A stretch of DNA of 16,384 bases from Bacteroidetes bacterium 4572_114. GTDB taxonomy: Bacteria; Bacteroidota; Bacteroidia; Bacteroidales; 4484-276. The DNA lies in NCBI GenBank assembly GCA_002254335.1, contig NIVA01000014.1, positions 1-16,384 on the forward strand, in the 5' to 3' direction. The translations under genes were made by a program, and so were the position numbers. Below the pieces are notes generated by a model. The model searched no databases. It was not told where the DNA came from and saw only the letters and a program-made list of their open reading frames with translations. This document shows, piece after piece, positions 6,642-15,786 of the stretch. Every line of letters begins with the position of its first letter. Within the stretch, counting starts at the first letter, position 1.

Positions 6642-9600
6642 TTACCTCGCAATCACAATCTTTTCGTCGAACAAATAATTGTCACTGTTTAGATATAGAT
6701 AATAGATACCGTTTGGCCGGCCTGAAATATCAATAGAAAAAGTACCCTGACCATCAACCGTTAGCTCTTTTTTGTAAACTAATTTCCCGGTGGCATTGTA
6801 AATTTCGACCATACCATTTTCAATATCAAGCCCGCTGATGAGAAGTTCAAAAATACCCTTCCCGGGATTTGGTGTTACGCTGGCCGATGAATTTCCGGCA
6901 TTCCCAATACCGGTACAATCATCAACTACAACTTCACGCTCGGCAAAATTTCCGCAACCATTTCCATCAGTATAGGTATATGTCAATAAATGCGTCCCCA
7001 CACCAGCCAATTCAGGATAGAACCAACCATCCTCAACATTGAGGCCTGAGTATTCACCGCCTTCGGGGCTGCCCTCTGTAAGTTGGTAGGGAGGCGAATT
7101 GTGGCAGAAATTCTCTATCTCATCAAATGTTACATCCGGCAAGGGAAGGAATGTTATTTCAATATCGTGAGAAACCAAATCGGTACATGGGGCAACAGGA
7201 TATCCCGTTAGTGTAAGGATAACATTTCCATTGGCCAGGTCGTTGGCCCCCGGATAATAAATAGTTTCCATAACCGTGGCATCTTCAAAAGTACCATCAC
7301 CTGAAGTTGTCCATTCATATTCTTCAGTATTTACAACTGTTCCGGTAACTTCAATTTCAGGAACATCCTCACAATAAGAGACATCCTCACCGGCATAAAC
7401 AATGGGCAAATGTGCGATATACACCATCAAGGCATCGCTAAGGGTATTGCCCGAACCGTTACTTGCCTCTATTGTCAATTCAACTGTCCCGTTTGAGACA
7501 TCCCCTGTTCCCGGGGTGTAGGTTGGGTCAATAATCGTAATATCACTAAAAATGCCATCACCGTTAGTTGACCATAGCAGTGATTCATAATTTGCTGCTG
7601 AAGCATCCATTGTTGGCGAACTATTTTCACAAATATCTAAATCCGGCCCGGCAAAAACACTCATGGTTTGTGAGGTCATTGGCGGGAAGATGATGAAATC
7701 AACCCATGCGCAATCGTCCCCATTTGATACGGACTGGTCTTTTGTGTACGCCCATTTAAAGGTATGCCCCCCGGCCTGCACATCATAAGTAGCTTCTGCC
7801 CAACCAACTTCTCCTGCCCAGGAACCTTTTTCAGCCCCATCAATATAAAACCTCAGAAAGTCATAACTAGGTTCACTCGAAACTTTGTAATAGAAACTGA
7901 TCTGACCATCGGCAATTACATCAATGGTGAGGTAAACCTCGCTGGTTTGATAGTCAACAATATCGCCCGATTTCATACAGTAAAGCCCTTCGTAAGGATT
8001 ATCAGAATCAATAACCCAATCTGCATTACCGCTAAAATTCCAATCGTACATATCAAAATCCCCGCTCTCGAAGTCTTCAAAAATGATCCCGACAGTTGCC
8101 ACAAAACTATCATAAGCCGTGAAACCAAAATCTGCTTCAGCGCTAACATTAAAAGTTGTGGTATGCGAAATTGGTGTGGATTCATCTATGTTGATCTCTA
8201 ACTGGGCCGTAACCGTTCCGTACCCCGGCAATTCATCAATAGCAAAACTGGCTTGGTTAATGGTAATGTAAGGATCAGGATTTTCAAGGAGGAAATCAAT
8301 ATTGTAGGCAGTCCCCCCACCATAATTTTTCAGGTCAACATAAACCTGAACAGTTTCGCCCGGCTCCAAATATCCGTTGTTGCCATCATCAAAAACAATA
8401 CCTGCAAATTGAAGGTCAGGTGAGTATGCTTTCAGGTAAATATGGCTCTCGAAAGTTTCGGCCCCGGTTTCAATGGCAGTATTAAAAATAATATCATGAT
8501 TATTTGGGACTTCGAATGAAACATCAAAAGCAAACGCATCTTCAAATATTATGCTCTCTCCAGGCTCGAAAGTTGCCATGGTTTCGGTGCCATCGGTAAG
8601 TGTAACATATTCGTCCTCTGTTGAAATTGTCATTTCGATGGCATTTACCACCTCATCGCTGATGTTTTGCAATTCCACGGTCATGCCCACACTTTCACCA
8701 TACTCGATGATATTGTCATCACCGGCCATAACAGTTACTTCCCGAATGACAATACTATTGATTCCATCGGTAAGGAAAGGTAGTGTTTTGGTGCTCCACA
8801 ACCCGTTTACATCTTCAACAAAAAAATCGATATCCACCGCTTCATAAGGAACGGTGGGTGTTCCACTAAAAAGCCCCGGTTCTGATATTTCCATCTCCGT
8901 TTGGCTGTAATCAGGTTCGATGGTTACCATGGTATTTGGCTGGATATTGAATGTGCTTGAAATATCTAATAAATCAAAGTTGAAAGCATCCCCTTCCGAT
9001 ACGCCACACTGCCACTCGTTCCAGGGGGAGCTGCTAATATCGCCATAATAAAATTCTATAGTCCCGTCAGGGTACAGGCTTACAGCGAAATTGAGGATGT
9101 TGCTTGTGCCGTATTCCACTGCTTTCCACCTGAAGGTAGCTTTGGAGGCATCACCCTCATACCACATTCCACCTCCACCATTTACCCCGTTTGGTTTGCA
9201 CATGTAGGGCGAAATATTCATTACATTTTTAAAAACATTGAACTCATCGGTAACAAAAGTCCAGGGATGTTCCCCTGGCTCAAACATAAAATAGCCATCA
9301 GTGTGCGGGTAAAATGTGTTATACGTCTTTCCATAAAACGGGAAATCGAAACCGATCTCTTTTTCGGCATAACCAGACGAGGAATTATTTGGATAAAGTT
9401 GTTCCTGGTCAATATTTGGGAATGGCGCAGTAGAATAGGTATAGTTATAATCCTGGCGGATTTTCCACCGGTATGGCCCTGTCCCCCCCGTACCAAGCAT
9501 TTGCTCCTCATAAGGTTCGTTGATTACAGCAGCCGGCAAATCCACATTTAAAACTTCAGGCACATCAAAATTTATTGTTGCCCCAACAGCAAGTGTCGTC

Positions 9601-11018
9601 AATCCATTTTCTACAAGGGGCACATTAACCTCTGAACAGGGATATTCAACCAATCCATCGGTATAATCCATCACCGACCAACTATCAATTATCCCTGTAC
9701 TTGCATTTCCGGGATCAGCTTCGTTAACCATAAAAAAGAAAGTAGCATCGGCACCAGTCTCAATATAACCCAACAGCGCCGATACATCAAGGCCAAATTC
9801 AAGGGTTTTATCAGCCTGTGAAGAGCCGCCTTGCATGTATTTATCTCCGCCCTGATAATTTAAAATAGGGAATTCCATAATGAATTCTGGTTCGGTGGCA
9901 TTCGGTTGTGATGATACCCCGGCCATAACTTTTATTTTATTTCGCGAATCATGGGTCAGTGTTACCTTAAAAGTAACTTGTGGGTCGGGGGTATCTTTGG
10001 CATTGATTACCCCAACTTGCTGGTTCCAAACCCCACCCTGCTCAAGCGAACGGCATAGTGCATTGTAGGTACAATAGGCAAACCCGTCATTTCCCCAACT
10101 ACTGGCATAGTAACTATTTGCAAGTTTAACACCACCAATTTCCCAATCGCGGAAATCAACTACGCCATCATTATTAATGTCGAGATGGTTTGTGTATTGC
10201 CCGTCGTTGTTGTAGTCCCATCTGATGGAATCGTGATATCCTACGACACACAATGCGTGGTTGGCATACGACCCAAATGTGGTAATCACATATTTACCTG
10301 CTTCCGGGGTACCAGATGGCAAGGTATTGTTAACGCCGCCATACGAAATATAAATGTTTGCCAAACCTCCAGTTTCTGATCCGTTCAGATGATCGTTTAT
10401 CCAATGTCTCAAAGTGTTCAGGCCATCCACATCTTTTAAGGGGATTGAATAAAAATCCCAAAGCCGGTTTTGCAGGGCATTATAATAGTTATCGTAACCG
10501 CTCATCCAACGTGAAACGCCACCATAATTAAGCGATCCGCCATAGTCGGTAACATTGGGGGTGCCGGCATGTTTTATGATTGTCCAGCTATCGAAAAATG
10601 GGCAGGCTGTCCCGTTGCCCTGATTGCTCCAGTTAAATACCCAGTGTGTGGGGTAAAGGTTATCATTTACATCGGCCGGCAGGTTACGGAGCCTGTCAAT
10701 TTCATAGGTATAAGTATAAGCAACCGCACTGGCCTGGCCACACTCCATGTCACTTTGGTTAAAGATAGACCTGAAATAGGGCAATTCAGAGTTATCGACC
10801 GACTCGGGCAATTCCCTGTTACGATAACTATCGGGCAGTTCCAAGACCGGCAACGATTCGAGGAACATCATCTCTTTTTCATCAATAAGCGGCAAGCCAT
10901 CAATAAAAACAACCTCTTTGCCATTGATAATTTTCATGGTTTTTTCTTGCGAATATATCCCTGTTGAAGAAAACAAATAAGATAGGGTTACAAGTAGGAA
11001 GAAATAATACTTTTTCAT
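6642..11018 (-). CDS. T9SS-secreted papain-like (C1A) protease with adhesin-like modules
   Basis: A 1458-residue secreted protein with signal peptide 1-23. Residues about 80-335 form a C1A peptidase-like domain: MECGQASA with Cys93, NHALCVVGYHD with His254, and LANSYYASSWGNDGF with Asn301 and the conserved SWG. A Gln at 88 may be the oxyanion residue. Between His and Asn is an inserted EF-hand/dockerin-like segment, DYNNDG (268-273) and DINNDGVVDFRDW (280-292). Later modules: a beta-sandwich at about 515-700, two CARDB/FN3-like domains near 755-865 and 868-965, a MAM/cleaved-adhesin-like domain at 977-1112 (FEDFESGDF, SFYYKVSSEP, AGGHTFKW), Cys-containing Ig-like repeats at 1121-1200, 1207-1290 and 1293-1366, and a T9SS type A tail at 1378-1458 (NPGKGIFELL, IYNATGKLVY, NGIYYLYL). 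It is probably a surface or secreted protease/adhesin, as with gingipain-like cargo. It is monocistronic with its own terminator. Substrate unknown. Confidence 0.85.
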   Translation of the reverse strand: MKKYYFFLLVTLSYLFSSTGIYSQEKTMKIINGKEVVFIDGLPLIDEKEMMFLESLPVLELPDSYRNRELPESVDNSELPYFRSIFNQSDMECGQASAVAYTYTYEIDRLRNLPADVNDNLYPTHWVFNWSNQGNGTACPFFDSWTIIKHAGTPNVTDYGGSLNYGGVSRWMSGYDNYYNALQNRLWDFYSIPLKDVDGLNTLRHWINDHLNGSETGGLANIYISYGGVNNTLPSGTPEAGKYVITTFGSYANHALCVVGYHDSIRWDYNNDGQYTNHLDINNDGVVDFRDWEIGGVKLANSYYASSWGNDGFAYCTYNALCRSLEQGGVWNQQVGVINAKDTPDPQVTFKVTLTHDSRNKIKVMAGVSSQPNATEPEFIMEFPILNYQGGDKYMQGGSSQADKTLEFGLDVSALLGYIETGADATFFFMVNEADPGNASTGIIDSWSVMDYTDGLVEYPCSEVNVPLVENGLTTLAVGATINFDVPEVLNVDLPAAVINEPYEEQMLGTGGTGPYRWKIRQDYNYTYSTAPFPNIDQEQLYPNNSSSGYAEKEIGFDFPFYGKTYNTFYPHTDGYFMFEPGEHPWTFVTDEFNVFKNVMNISPYMCKPNGVNGGGGMWYEGDASKATFRWKAVEYGTSNILNFAVSLYPDGTIEFYYGDISSSPWNEWQCGVSEGDAFNFDLLDISSTFNIQPNTMVTIEPDYSQTEMEISEPGLFSGTPTVPYEAVDIDFFVEDVNGLWSTKTLPFLTDGINSIVIREVTVMAGDDNIIEYGESVGMTVELQNISDEVVNAIEMTISTEDEYVTLTDGTETMATFEPGESIIFEDAFAFDVSFEVPNNHDIIFNTAIETGAETFESHIYLKAYSPDLQFAGIVFDDGNNGYLEPGETVQVYVDLKNYGGGTAYNIDFLLENPDPYITINQASFAIDELPGYGTVTAQLEINIDESTPISHTTTFNVSAEADFGFTAYDSFVATVGIIFEDFESGDFDMYDWNFSGNADWVIDSDNPYEGLYCMKSGDIVDYQTSEVYLTIDVIADGQISFYYKVSSEPSYDFLRFYIDGAEKGSWAGEVGWAEATYDVQAGGHTFKWAYTKDQSVSNGDDCAWVDFIIFPPMTSQTMSVFAGPDLDICENSSPTMDASAANYESLLWSTNGDGIFSDITIIDPTYTPGTGDVSNGTVELTIEASNGSGNTLSDALMVYIAHLPIVYAGEDVSYCEDVPEIEVTGTVVNTEEYEWTTSGDGTFEDATVMETIYYPGANDLANGNVILTLTGYPVAPCTDLVSHDIEITFLPLPDVTFDEIENFCHNSPPYQLTEGSPEGGEYSGLNVEDGWFYPELAGVGTHLLTYTYTDGNGCGNFAEREVVVDDCTGIGNAGNSSASVTPNPGKGIFELLISGLDIENGMVEIYNATGKLVYKKELTVDGQGTFSIDISGRPNGIYYLYLNSDNYLFDEKIVIAR

Positions 11019-11054
11019 ACGACGATTAAGTTAGTTTAGAATTTATTGAGGCCA

Positions 11055-11062
11055 CAAAAGTA
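11055..11062 (-). promoter_or_regulatory. -7 promoter element TACTTTTG for the C1A protease gene
   Basis: On the minus strand TACTTTTG is an exact TAnnTTTG match ending 36 bases before the ATG at 11018. The -33 element is not obvious. It is divergent from an identical octamer serving the sigma operon about 100 bases away. Confidence 0.45.
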
Positions 11063-11153
11063 ATAAACTGATAAAAAGCGAGGGTAAAATCATTTTTGAA
11101 CATAAAACTTTCATTTTTTAGAATTAGTTTCCCTGGTCAAAGCCTGTTTTTTC

Positions 11154-11161
11154 TACTTTTG
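11154..11161 (+). promoter_or_regulatory. -7 promoter element TACTTTTG for the sigma operon
   Basis: TACTTTTG matches TAnnTTTG, about 106 bases upstream of the sigma factor ATG. That leaves a leader of about 100 bases. The -33 element is not clear; a TTT lies 23 bases upstream. This would be a housekeeping-type promoter; an autoregulated ECF promoter may also exist in the leader but I cannot define it. Confidence 0.4.
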
Positions 11162-11267
11162 TGCCAATCATTGTACAGGGGGTAATTTGATATTATTTAT
11201 GATTAATATAGCTTATTGTCAGGCAACCATTTTAACAAATTGTAGTCATTATCATCAGTAGATTATT

Positions 11268-11840
11268 ATGTCGGAAGCTGACAAGAAAATAATCAAAGGA
11301 TGCATCAAGGGAAAACGACATGCCCAGAACGAACTTTACAAAAAGCATGTTTCTTTGATGCTGGCTATTTGCTTGCGATATGCAAAAAATAAAGAAGAAG
11401 CTGAAGACATTTTGCAGGAAGGTTTCATTAAAGTATTTAATAATATAAAGGGTTTTCGTAGTGAAGGGTCGTTTGAGGGATGGATAAAAAGGATTATGAT
11501 AAACACAGCGATAACCCACATTAAACAAAATTTAAAACATCAGTACCATACGGACATTGATGAAATTGAAGAAATTCATGTAGTTGCGGAGGAGAAAAAG
11601 GATGATGATTCTGTTGTAAAAATACCACAGGCCAAATTAATGAGTATCATTCAAAGCCTCCCTGAAGGCTATAAAATGGTTTTCAACCTATATGTATTTG
11701 AACAATTGACACATAAAGAAATTGCAAACATGCTTGGCGTTTCGATAAACACCTCGAAATCTCAATTATCAAAAGCCCGTAAACTATTATCAAGTAAAAT
11801 TGCCCTAATAACCGGAAATAAAAAAATTGCCCTAACCTAA
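11268..11840 (+). CDS. ECF-type RNA polymerase sigma factor
   Basis: A 190-residue sigma-70 family factor with only regions 2 and 4, as in ECF sigma factors. Region 2 spans about 22-88: AEDILQEGFIKVF (45-57) is the core-binding and -10-contact helix, and SFEGWIKRIMINTAI (68-82) continues it. An acidic linker at 96-115 is followed by region 4 at about 123-176: LPEGYKMVFNLY (131-142), then the helix-turn-helix HKEIANMLGVSINTSKSQLSKA (149-170) that would read the -35/-33 site. The stop TAA overlaps by one base the ATG of the next gene, an outer-membrane-barrel anti-sigma candidate, indicating coupled translation and a regulator pair. The leader of about 100 bases has no evident Shine-Dalgarno. 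Family secure; regulon unknown. Confidence 0.92.
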   Translation: MSEADKKIIKGCIKGKRHAQNELYKKHVSLMLAICLRYAKNKEEAEDILQEGFIKVFNNIKGFRSEGSFEGWIKRIMINTAITHIKQNLKHQYHTDIDEIEEIHVVAEEKKDDDSVVKIPQAKLMSIIQSLPEGYKMVFNLYVFEQLTHKEIANMLGVSINTSKSQLSKARKLLSSKIALITGNKKIALT

Positions 11841-13486
11841 TGGACCCAAATAAAATAGACGACATATTTAGAGAAGGTTTGGAGGGATATTCTGAACAAG
11901 CATCCAAAGGGCTTTGGAAAAAGATCTCAGGAAGCTTGTTACGTTACGAATTATCCCGGTTTAACCTTACTAATGTGCCCAGGCACTGGATTGGTGTTGC
12001 TGCTGCAGGAATAATTGCAGTGTCTCTTTTTGTTTACAATTTCAATACATCTGCGCCCGATATTGTTACAAATATTACTGCCACAGAAAAAGATAACCCT
12101 GTAATTGTACCAAATCAACCAAACCAAAGTATTTATGCCCCTGTTGACAAAGAAGGCCAATCCATTTTGGATGACAATATTTCTACACCTTCTGTTAACC
12201 AAAACCAGGCTCTGATACTGCCCAAAACCCGTGAAGAAATCATTACAGATAATCTTTCCCCCATAAACTACACAAAGGTTGAAACCGGGACAGGCAAAAA
12301 TATACATGTACCTGAGGAGGAAACCTCCTTGGACCTTGCAGAAAACGAGATTGGCCAACCGGATGCTGTTAAACAAAAGGGTGATCAATCCACATTGGCC
12401 GCTGCTACTGTTTTATCGGCTACTGCTGCAAGCAGCATGAAACCTGCCGGCAACACAAATCAGGAAATTAATACTAATGCCAACGCCCTGGAAGATCAGG
12501 CATCCCGAAATTCAACAAATGAAATTGCTGAGGAAGTTGGAATTTCACAGCTTGATTCGCGCCATGCAGAAATATCAACCAGGGAAACAAATGGAGGGAT
12601 GAATGAGATTCAAACTTTTGGACAGCCGGACCCGACACTTACCCATCTGAACCTGGCCGGCCACGAATCAGGTAAAATTCAGAAAATGCATTCGCTTTCC
12701 TATTCTTTTGGTCAATTCTTTAAAAGTAAATACAAGCCACCAAAACGCAGGTTTAGCGAAAATTCATCCACCATGATGAGGGGAAACAATCCATATTTAT
12801 CAATAGCAGCCTATTTTGCCCCTGAACTTACCCAATATTCCCGGATGGAATCAACATCGAGGGAACAAAGTTACATTGGCGGCTTGTCGTTAACCTACAA
12901 CACATCAAAATTCCTGGTGGAAGGGGGTGTTGAATTAAGCTATTCATACGACCTTGGCGATTACGTGGTGGATATGCAAACCTATGATAGTATTGGCTTT
13001 TACAATTCAGTTAACGGGTTCATCCAAGACCCAAACAATCCTGACTCTGTAATTTTTGATACACAAATGGTACCTGTCCATGATTCGGTCCAACACAACC
13101 TACATCAGCAAACACAAAATCAATACACTTACCTGCAATTTCCGTTAATGGTAGGATATCAGGCAATGGAGAGTGGTATCTTTTCGGCCTACATCAAGGC
13201 CGGGCCAAGTTTTTCATTCCTGCTCAACAGGCAGGAACCTAATTTATCCTACATTAACCCCGATGCCACGGTCAATCAAATCAACAATTATACGCCAACA
13301 AGGATGAATACCAGCATCCAGGTGTTGGTTAGTGTGAGCCTTAAGTTGCAGCTAAATGAAAAGTTCGGGATATTGGTTGAGCCTACTTATAGGTATTATC
13401 TGAAGTCGGTTTACGACAATAACAATGCCTCCCTTAAAAATCCTTATGGCATAGGTGTAAGGGGTGGATTATACTTTGACCTATAA
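11840..13486 (+). CDS. Dual membrane-spanning anti-sigma factor (Dma-like): inner-membrane helix plus outer-membrane barrel
   Basis: A 548-residue protein with an unusual layout. Residues 1-49 are soluble and cytoplasmic, likely the sigma-binding segment (MDPNKIDDIFREGLEGY, then LWKKIS). Residues 50-67 are a single hydrophobic helix (WIGVAAAGIIAVSLFVY). Residues 68 to about 310 are rich in N, Q, T, S, E and A with no predicted fold, long enough to cross the periplasm. Residues about 318-548 form a PorT/OMP-type barrel of alternating strands (YLSIAAYFAPEL, FLVEGGVELSYSY, YTYLQFPLMVGYQ, SAYIKAGPSFSFLL, GILVEPTYRYYL) ending GVRGGLYFDL, a typical barrel-end strand. There is no cleavable signal at the N-terminus. 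This matches the Dma class described in Bacteroides, which bind their partner ECF sigma and span both membranes. Start overlaps the sigma stop (TAATG). Topology is inferred from sequence. Confidence 0.8.
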   Translation: MDPNKIDDIFREGLEGYSEQASKGLWKKISGSLLRYELSRFNLTNVPRHWIGVAAAGIIAVSLFVYNFNTSAPDIVTNITATEKDNPVIVPNQPNQSIYAPVDKEGQSILDDNISTPSVNQNQALILPKTREEIITDNLSPINYTKVETGTGKNIHVPEEETSLDLAENEIGQPDAVKQKGDQSTLAAATVLSATAASSMKPAGNTNQEINTNANALEDQASRNSTNEIAEEVGISQLDSRHAEISTRETNGGMNEIQTFGQPDPTLTHLNLAGHESGKIQKMHSLSYSFGQFFKSKYKPPKRRFSENSSTMMRGNNPYLSIAAYFAPELTQYSRMESTSREQSYIGGLSLTYNTSKFLVEGGVELSYSYDLGDYVVDMQTYDSIGFYNSVNGFIQDPNNPDSVIFDTQMVPVHDSVQHNLHQQTQNQYTYLQFPLMVGYQAMESGIFSAYIKAGPSFSFLLNRQEPNLSYINPDATVNQINNYTPTRMNTSIQVLVSVSLKLQLNEKFGILVEPTYRYYLKSVYDNNNASLKNPYGIGVRGGLYFDL

Positions 13487-13500
13487 ATTGAATATTGAGG

Positions 13501-15786
13501 ATGGCGAAAAAATACATATACGTTATAGTCCTGCTATTTGCCCTTTCCGGCTTAAAACCACTGAATTTGTTTTCAGGGGATTTTGGTAAAAACCCTGACC
13601 TGCAGTCCCCACAAGATTCCTGTCAGGCTGATTTTATGCATCACCAGGTATCCGGTGAACCTTTACAAATAAAATTTATTGACAATTCATTTGGGAATGT
13701 TTCATTTTGGCAATGGGACTTTGATGATGGCACTATTTCCAATTTACAAAACCCATTCCACATATTCCCGGAAGTAGGTACTTATAATGTATGCCTGACC
13801 ATCACTGATTTTTCCTCCGGTTGCACCGACACATACTGTGAACCGGTTATTGTAGGTGACCAGACTCAATTCTATGCTTTTTTCGATTACTACAAAAATC
13901 CTGTAACCCCTCTGAATTATCAATTTATTGATTTATCCGCTGGTAAAATAGGTAGCTGGCAATGGAATTTTGGTGATGGGACCGGTTCCTTGTTGAGCAA
14001 TCCTGAACATACATACAGCGGGCCTGGTGAATATTTTGTTAGTTTGTGGGTTGAAGACCAATTAGGGAATTTTTTTGATTTTTATTTCGACATCATTTAT
14101 ATTGAGTCCATACCTGATTGCCAGGCACAATTTAAATACATACAACATCCGGTCGATCCATTGACATTCCACTTTCAAAACACATCTTCAGGTGTGTATG
14201 AATGGTGGTCATGGGATTTTGGTGATGGTTCGTTATCCTCTGAGGTTGCGCCTGTCCACACTTTTCCTGAAAAAGGGATTTACTTAGTGTGCCTCGAAAT
14301 TTATAAGGGCAATGGTTTCTATCAATGTTACGACAGGTATTGCACAGAAGTAAATGCCACCGGGTCTATCCCCTGTAATGCCGGTTTTTCTTTTGAATTA
14401 CAACCTCCTGACCCATTATCGGTACAATTTACGAACCAATCATTGGGAGATGTGGACTTTTGGTTTTGGGATTTTGGAGACGGGAACACATCCTTTGAAA
14501 CAAACCCGGTACATACATATCTGGAGGAAGGCACCTTCAATACACGCCTGGTCATAGTTAATAATCCTACAGGATGTTACGACTCGACCTACCAAAACGT
14601 TGAAGTATTTCAGGCCCCTGATTGCGAGGCATTGTTCGAATTTGATTATATCCAGGGCGACTCTATGTCGGTGCAATTTACCGACCTTTCGTATGGCATG
14701 AATTCGGAGTGGTATTGGGATTTTGGTGATGGAAATACTTCAATGTTACAAAATCCGGGGCACACCTACTTATACGAAGACAGCTTTAATGTCTGTCTCA
14801 CCGTATCAAGTATCTGGGGGCCTTGTCAGGATACATTTTGTGATACGGTATTAATTGATGTTTCTCCGGTTTGTGACGCGGATTTTGAATTTGAACAAAA
14901 TCCGGGGGACCCTTTGGAATTTTCATTTTACGACCTGTCTGCCGGGGACATTGAGAGTTGGGAATGGGATTTTGGTGATGGCACTACATCTGATGAACAA
15001 AACCCGGCACATACCTATACTGATGAAGGGGGGTTTACAGTTTGCCTTACTATTTATGATGATTGGGGGCCATGTGAAGATACCTACTGTGATACCATTT
15101 TTATTGAAGTGCCACAACTTTGTTTTGCTGATTTTGAGTTTGTGCAGGCAGAAGAAAATCCTTTTGAATATGATTTTGTTGACCTGTCAACAGGCATTAT
15201 CAACGCATGGGAATGGGACTTTGGCGATGGGGACAATTCGAATTTACAAAACCCGGCACATATTTTTTCGGATACCGGGACCTATGAGGTTTGTCTGCTG
15301 GTTTATAATATCGACTCCCTGCTTTTCTGTAACAGCAACATCTGTTATGATTTAACTGTGAGCGTCCCGTTACCATCGTGTGAGGCTGCCTTTGAAGCCA
15401 AAGTGGACCTGGGGGTCAATAAACCTGACCTCTATCATTTCCAGGATATTTCGGCAGGTGGGCCTGATGAGTGGGCCTGGGATTTTGGTGATGGGACTAC
15501 TTCTGCCGAACAAAATCCCAATCATCAATATGCTGATGGTGGAGAGTACGATGTAACATTAACGATAATAAAACAAAATCCCTGGGGCGATGAGTGTGAA
15601 GATTCTGAAACAATGCACCTAATTACCCCGGAATATTTTGATTTTGGCGGGATGATATTTGCCGGGGGGTTTCCCATAAACAATCCTGAACCTACGGGTG
15701 ATACGGCCAGGGTATGCCTTTACAGGAAAATCAACAATGACCTGATCCCTGTGGATACTACCCTTGGGATGAGGCCCATGTTTTGA
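13501..15786 (+). CDS. Secreted protein with eight PKD domains, frameshifted before its C-terminal domain
   Basis: Encodes 761 residues from ATG 13501; a TTG two codons upstream is an unneeded alternative. It begins 14 bases after the Dma-like gene, so it is probably in its operon. Residues 1-26 are a signal peptide. Eight PKD domains follow at about 41-118, 122-203, 207-286, 292-370, 375-454, 458-537, 541-621 and 627-708, each with a W-x-WDFGDG core (WDFDDG in the first, WNFGDG in the second) and an NP-x-HTY-type turn. Several carry paired cysteines (VCLT, TYC) that could form disulfides in the secreted protein. After residue 710 a new beta domain starts (DFGGMIFAGGFPINNPEPTGD, then VCLYRK) but is cut after VDTT by seven out-of-frame residues and a stop. 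The rest of the domain and the T9SS tail continue in another frame. It could be a surface partner of the sigma/anti-sigma pair. Secretion signal present, surface anchoring lost in this reading. Confidence 0.85.
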   Translation: MAKKYIYVIVLLFALSGLKPLNLFSGDFGKNPDLQSPQDSCQADFMHHQVSGEPLQIKFIDNSFGNVSFWQWDFDDGTISNLQNPFHIFPEVGTYNVCLTITDFSSGCTDTYCEPVIVGDQTQFYAFFDYYKNPVTPLNYQFIDLSAGKIGSWQWNFGDGTGSLLSNPEHTYSGPGEYFVSLWVEDQLGNFFDFYFDIIYIESIPDCQAQFKYIQHPVDPLTFHFQNTSSGVYEWWSWDFGDGSLSSEVAPVHTFPEKGIYLVCLEIYKGNGFYQCYDRYCTEVNATGSIPCNAGFSFELQPPDPLSVQFTNQSLGDVDFWFWDFGDGNTSFETNPVHTYLEEGTFNTRLVIVNNPTGCYDSTYQNVEVFQAPDCEALFEFDYIQGDSMSVQFTDLSYGMNSEWYWDFGDGNTSMLQNPGHTYLYEDSFNVCLTVSSIWGPCQDTFCDTVLIDVSPVCDADFEFEQNPGDPLEFSFYDLSAGDIESWEWDFGDGTTSDEQNPAHTYTDEGGFTVCLTIYDDWGPCEDTYCDTIFIEVPQLCFADFEFVQAEENPFEYDFVDLSTGIINAWEWDFGDGDNSNLQNPAHIFSDTGTYEVCLLVYNIDSLLFCNSNICYDLTVSVPLPSCEAAFEAKVDLGVNKPDLYHFQDISAGGPDEWAWDFGDGTTSAEQNPNHQYADGGEYDVTLTIIKQNPWGDECEDSETMHLITPEYFDFGGMIFAGGFPINNPEPTGDTARVCLYRKINNDLIPVDTTLGMRPMF

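Noticed and set aside
7764..8201. Plus-strand 145-codon open frame opposite the large protease gene
   Set aside because: It lies entirely within the minus-strand gene, with no family features and no promoter; a shadow frame.
11951..12388. Minus-strand 145-codon open frame inside the Dma-like gene
   Set aside because: Opposite strand of a well-supported gene, with cysteine-rich, low-complexity composition and no recognisable domain.
13495..13500. TTG at 13495 as start of the PKD protein
   Set aside because: It adds only two residues and the ATG at 13501 begins a normal signal peptide.
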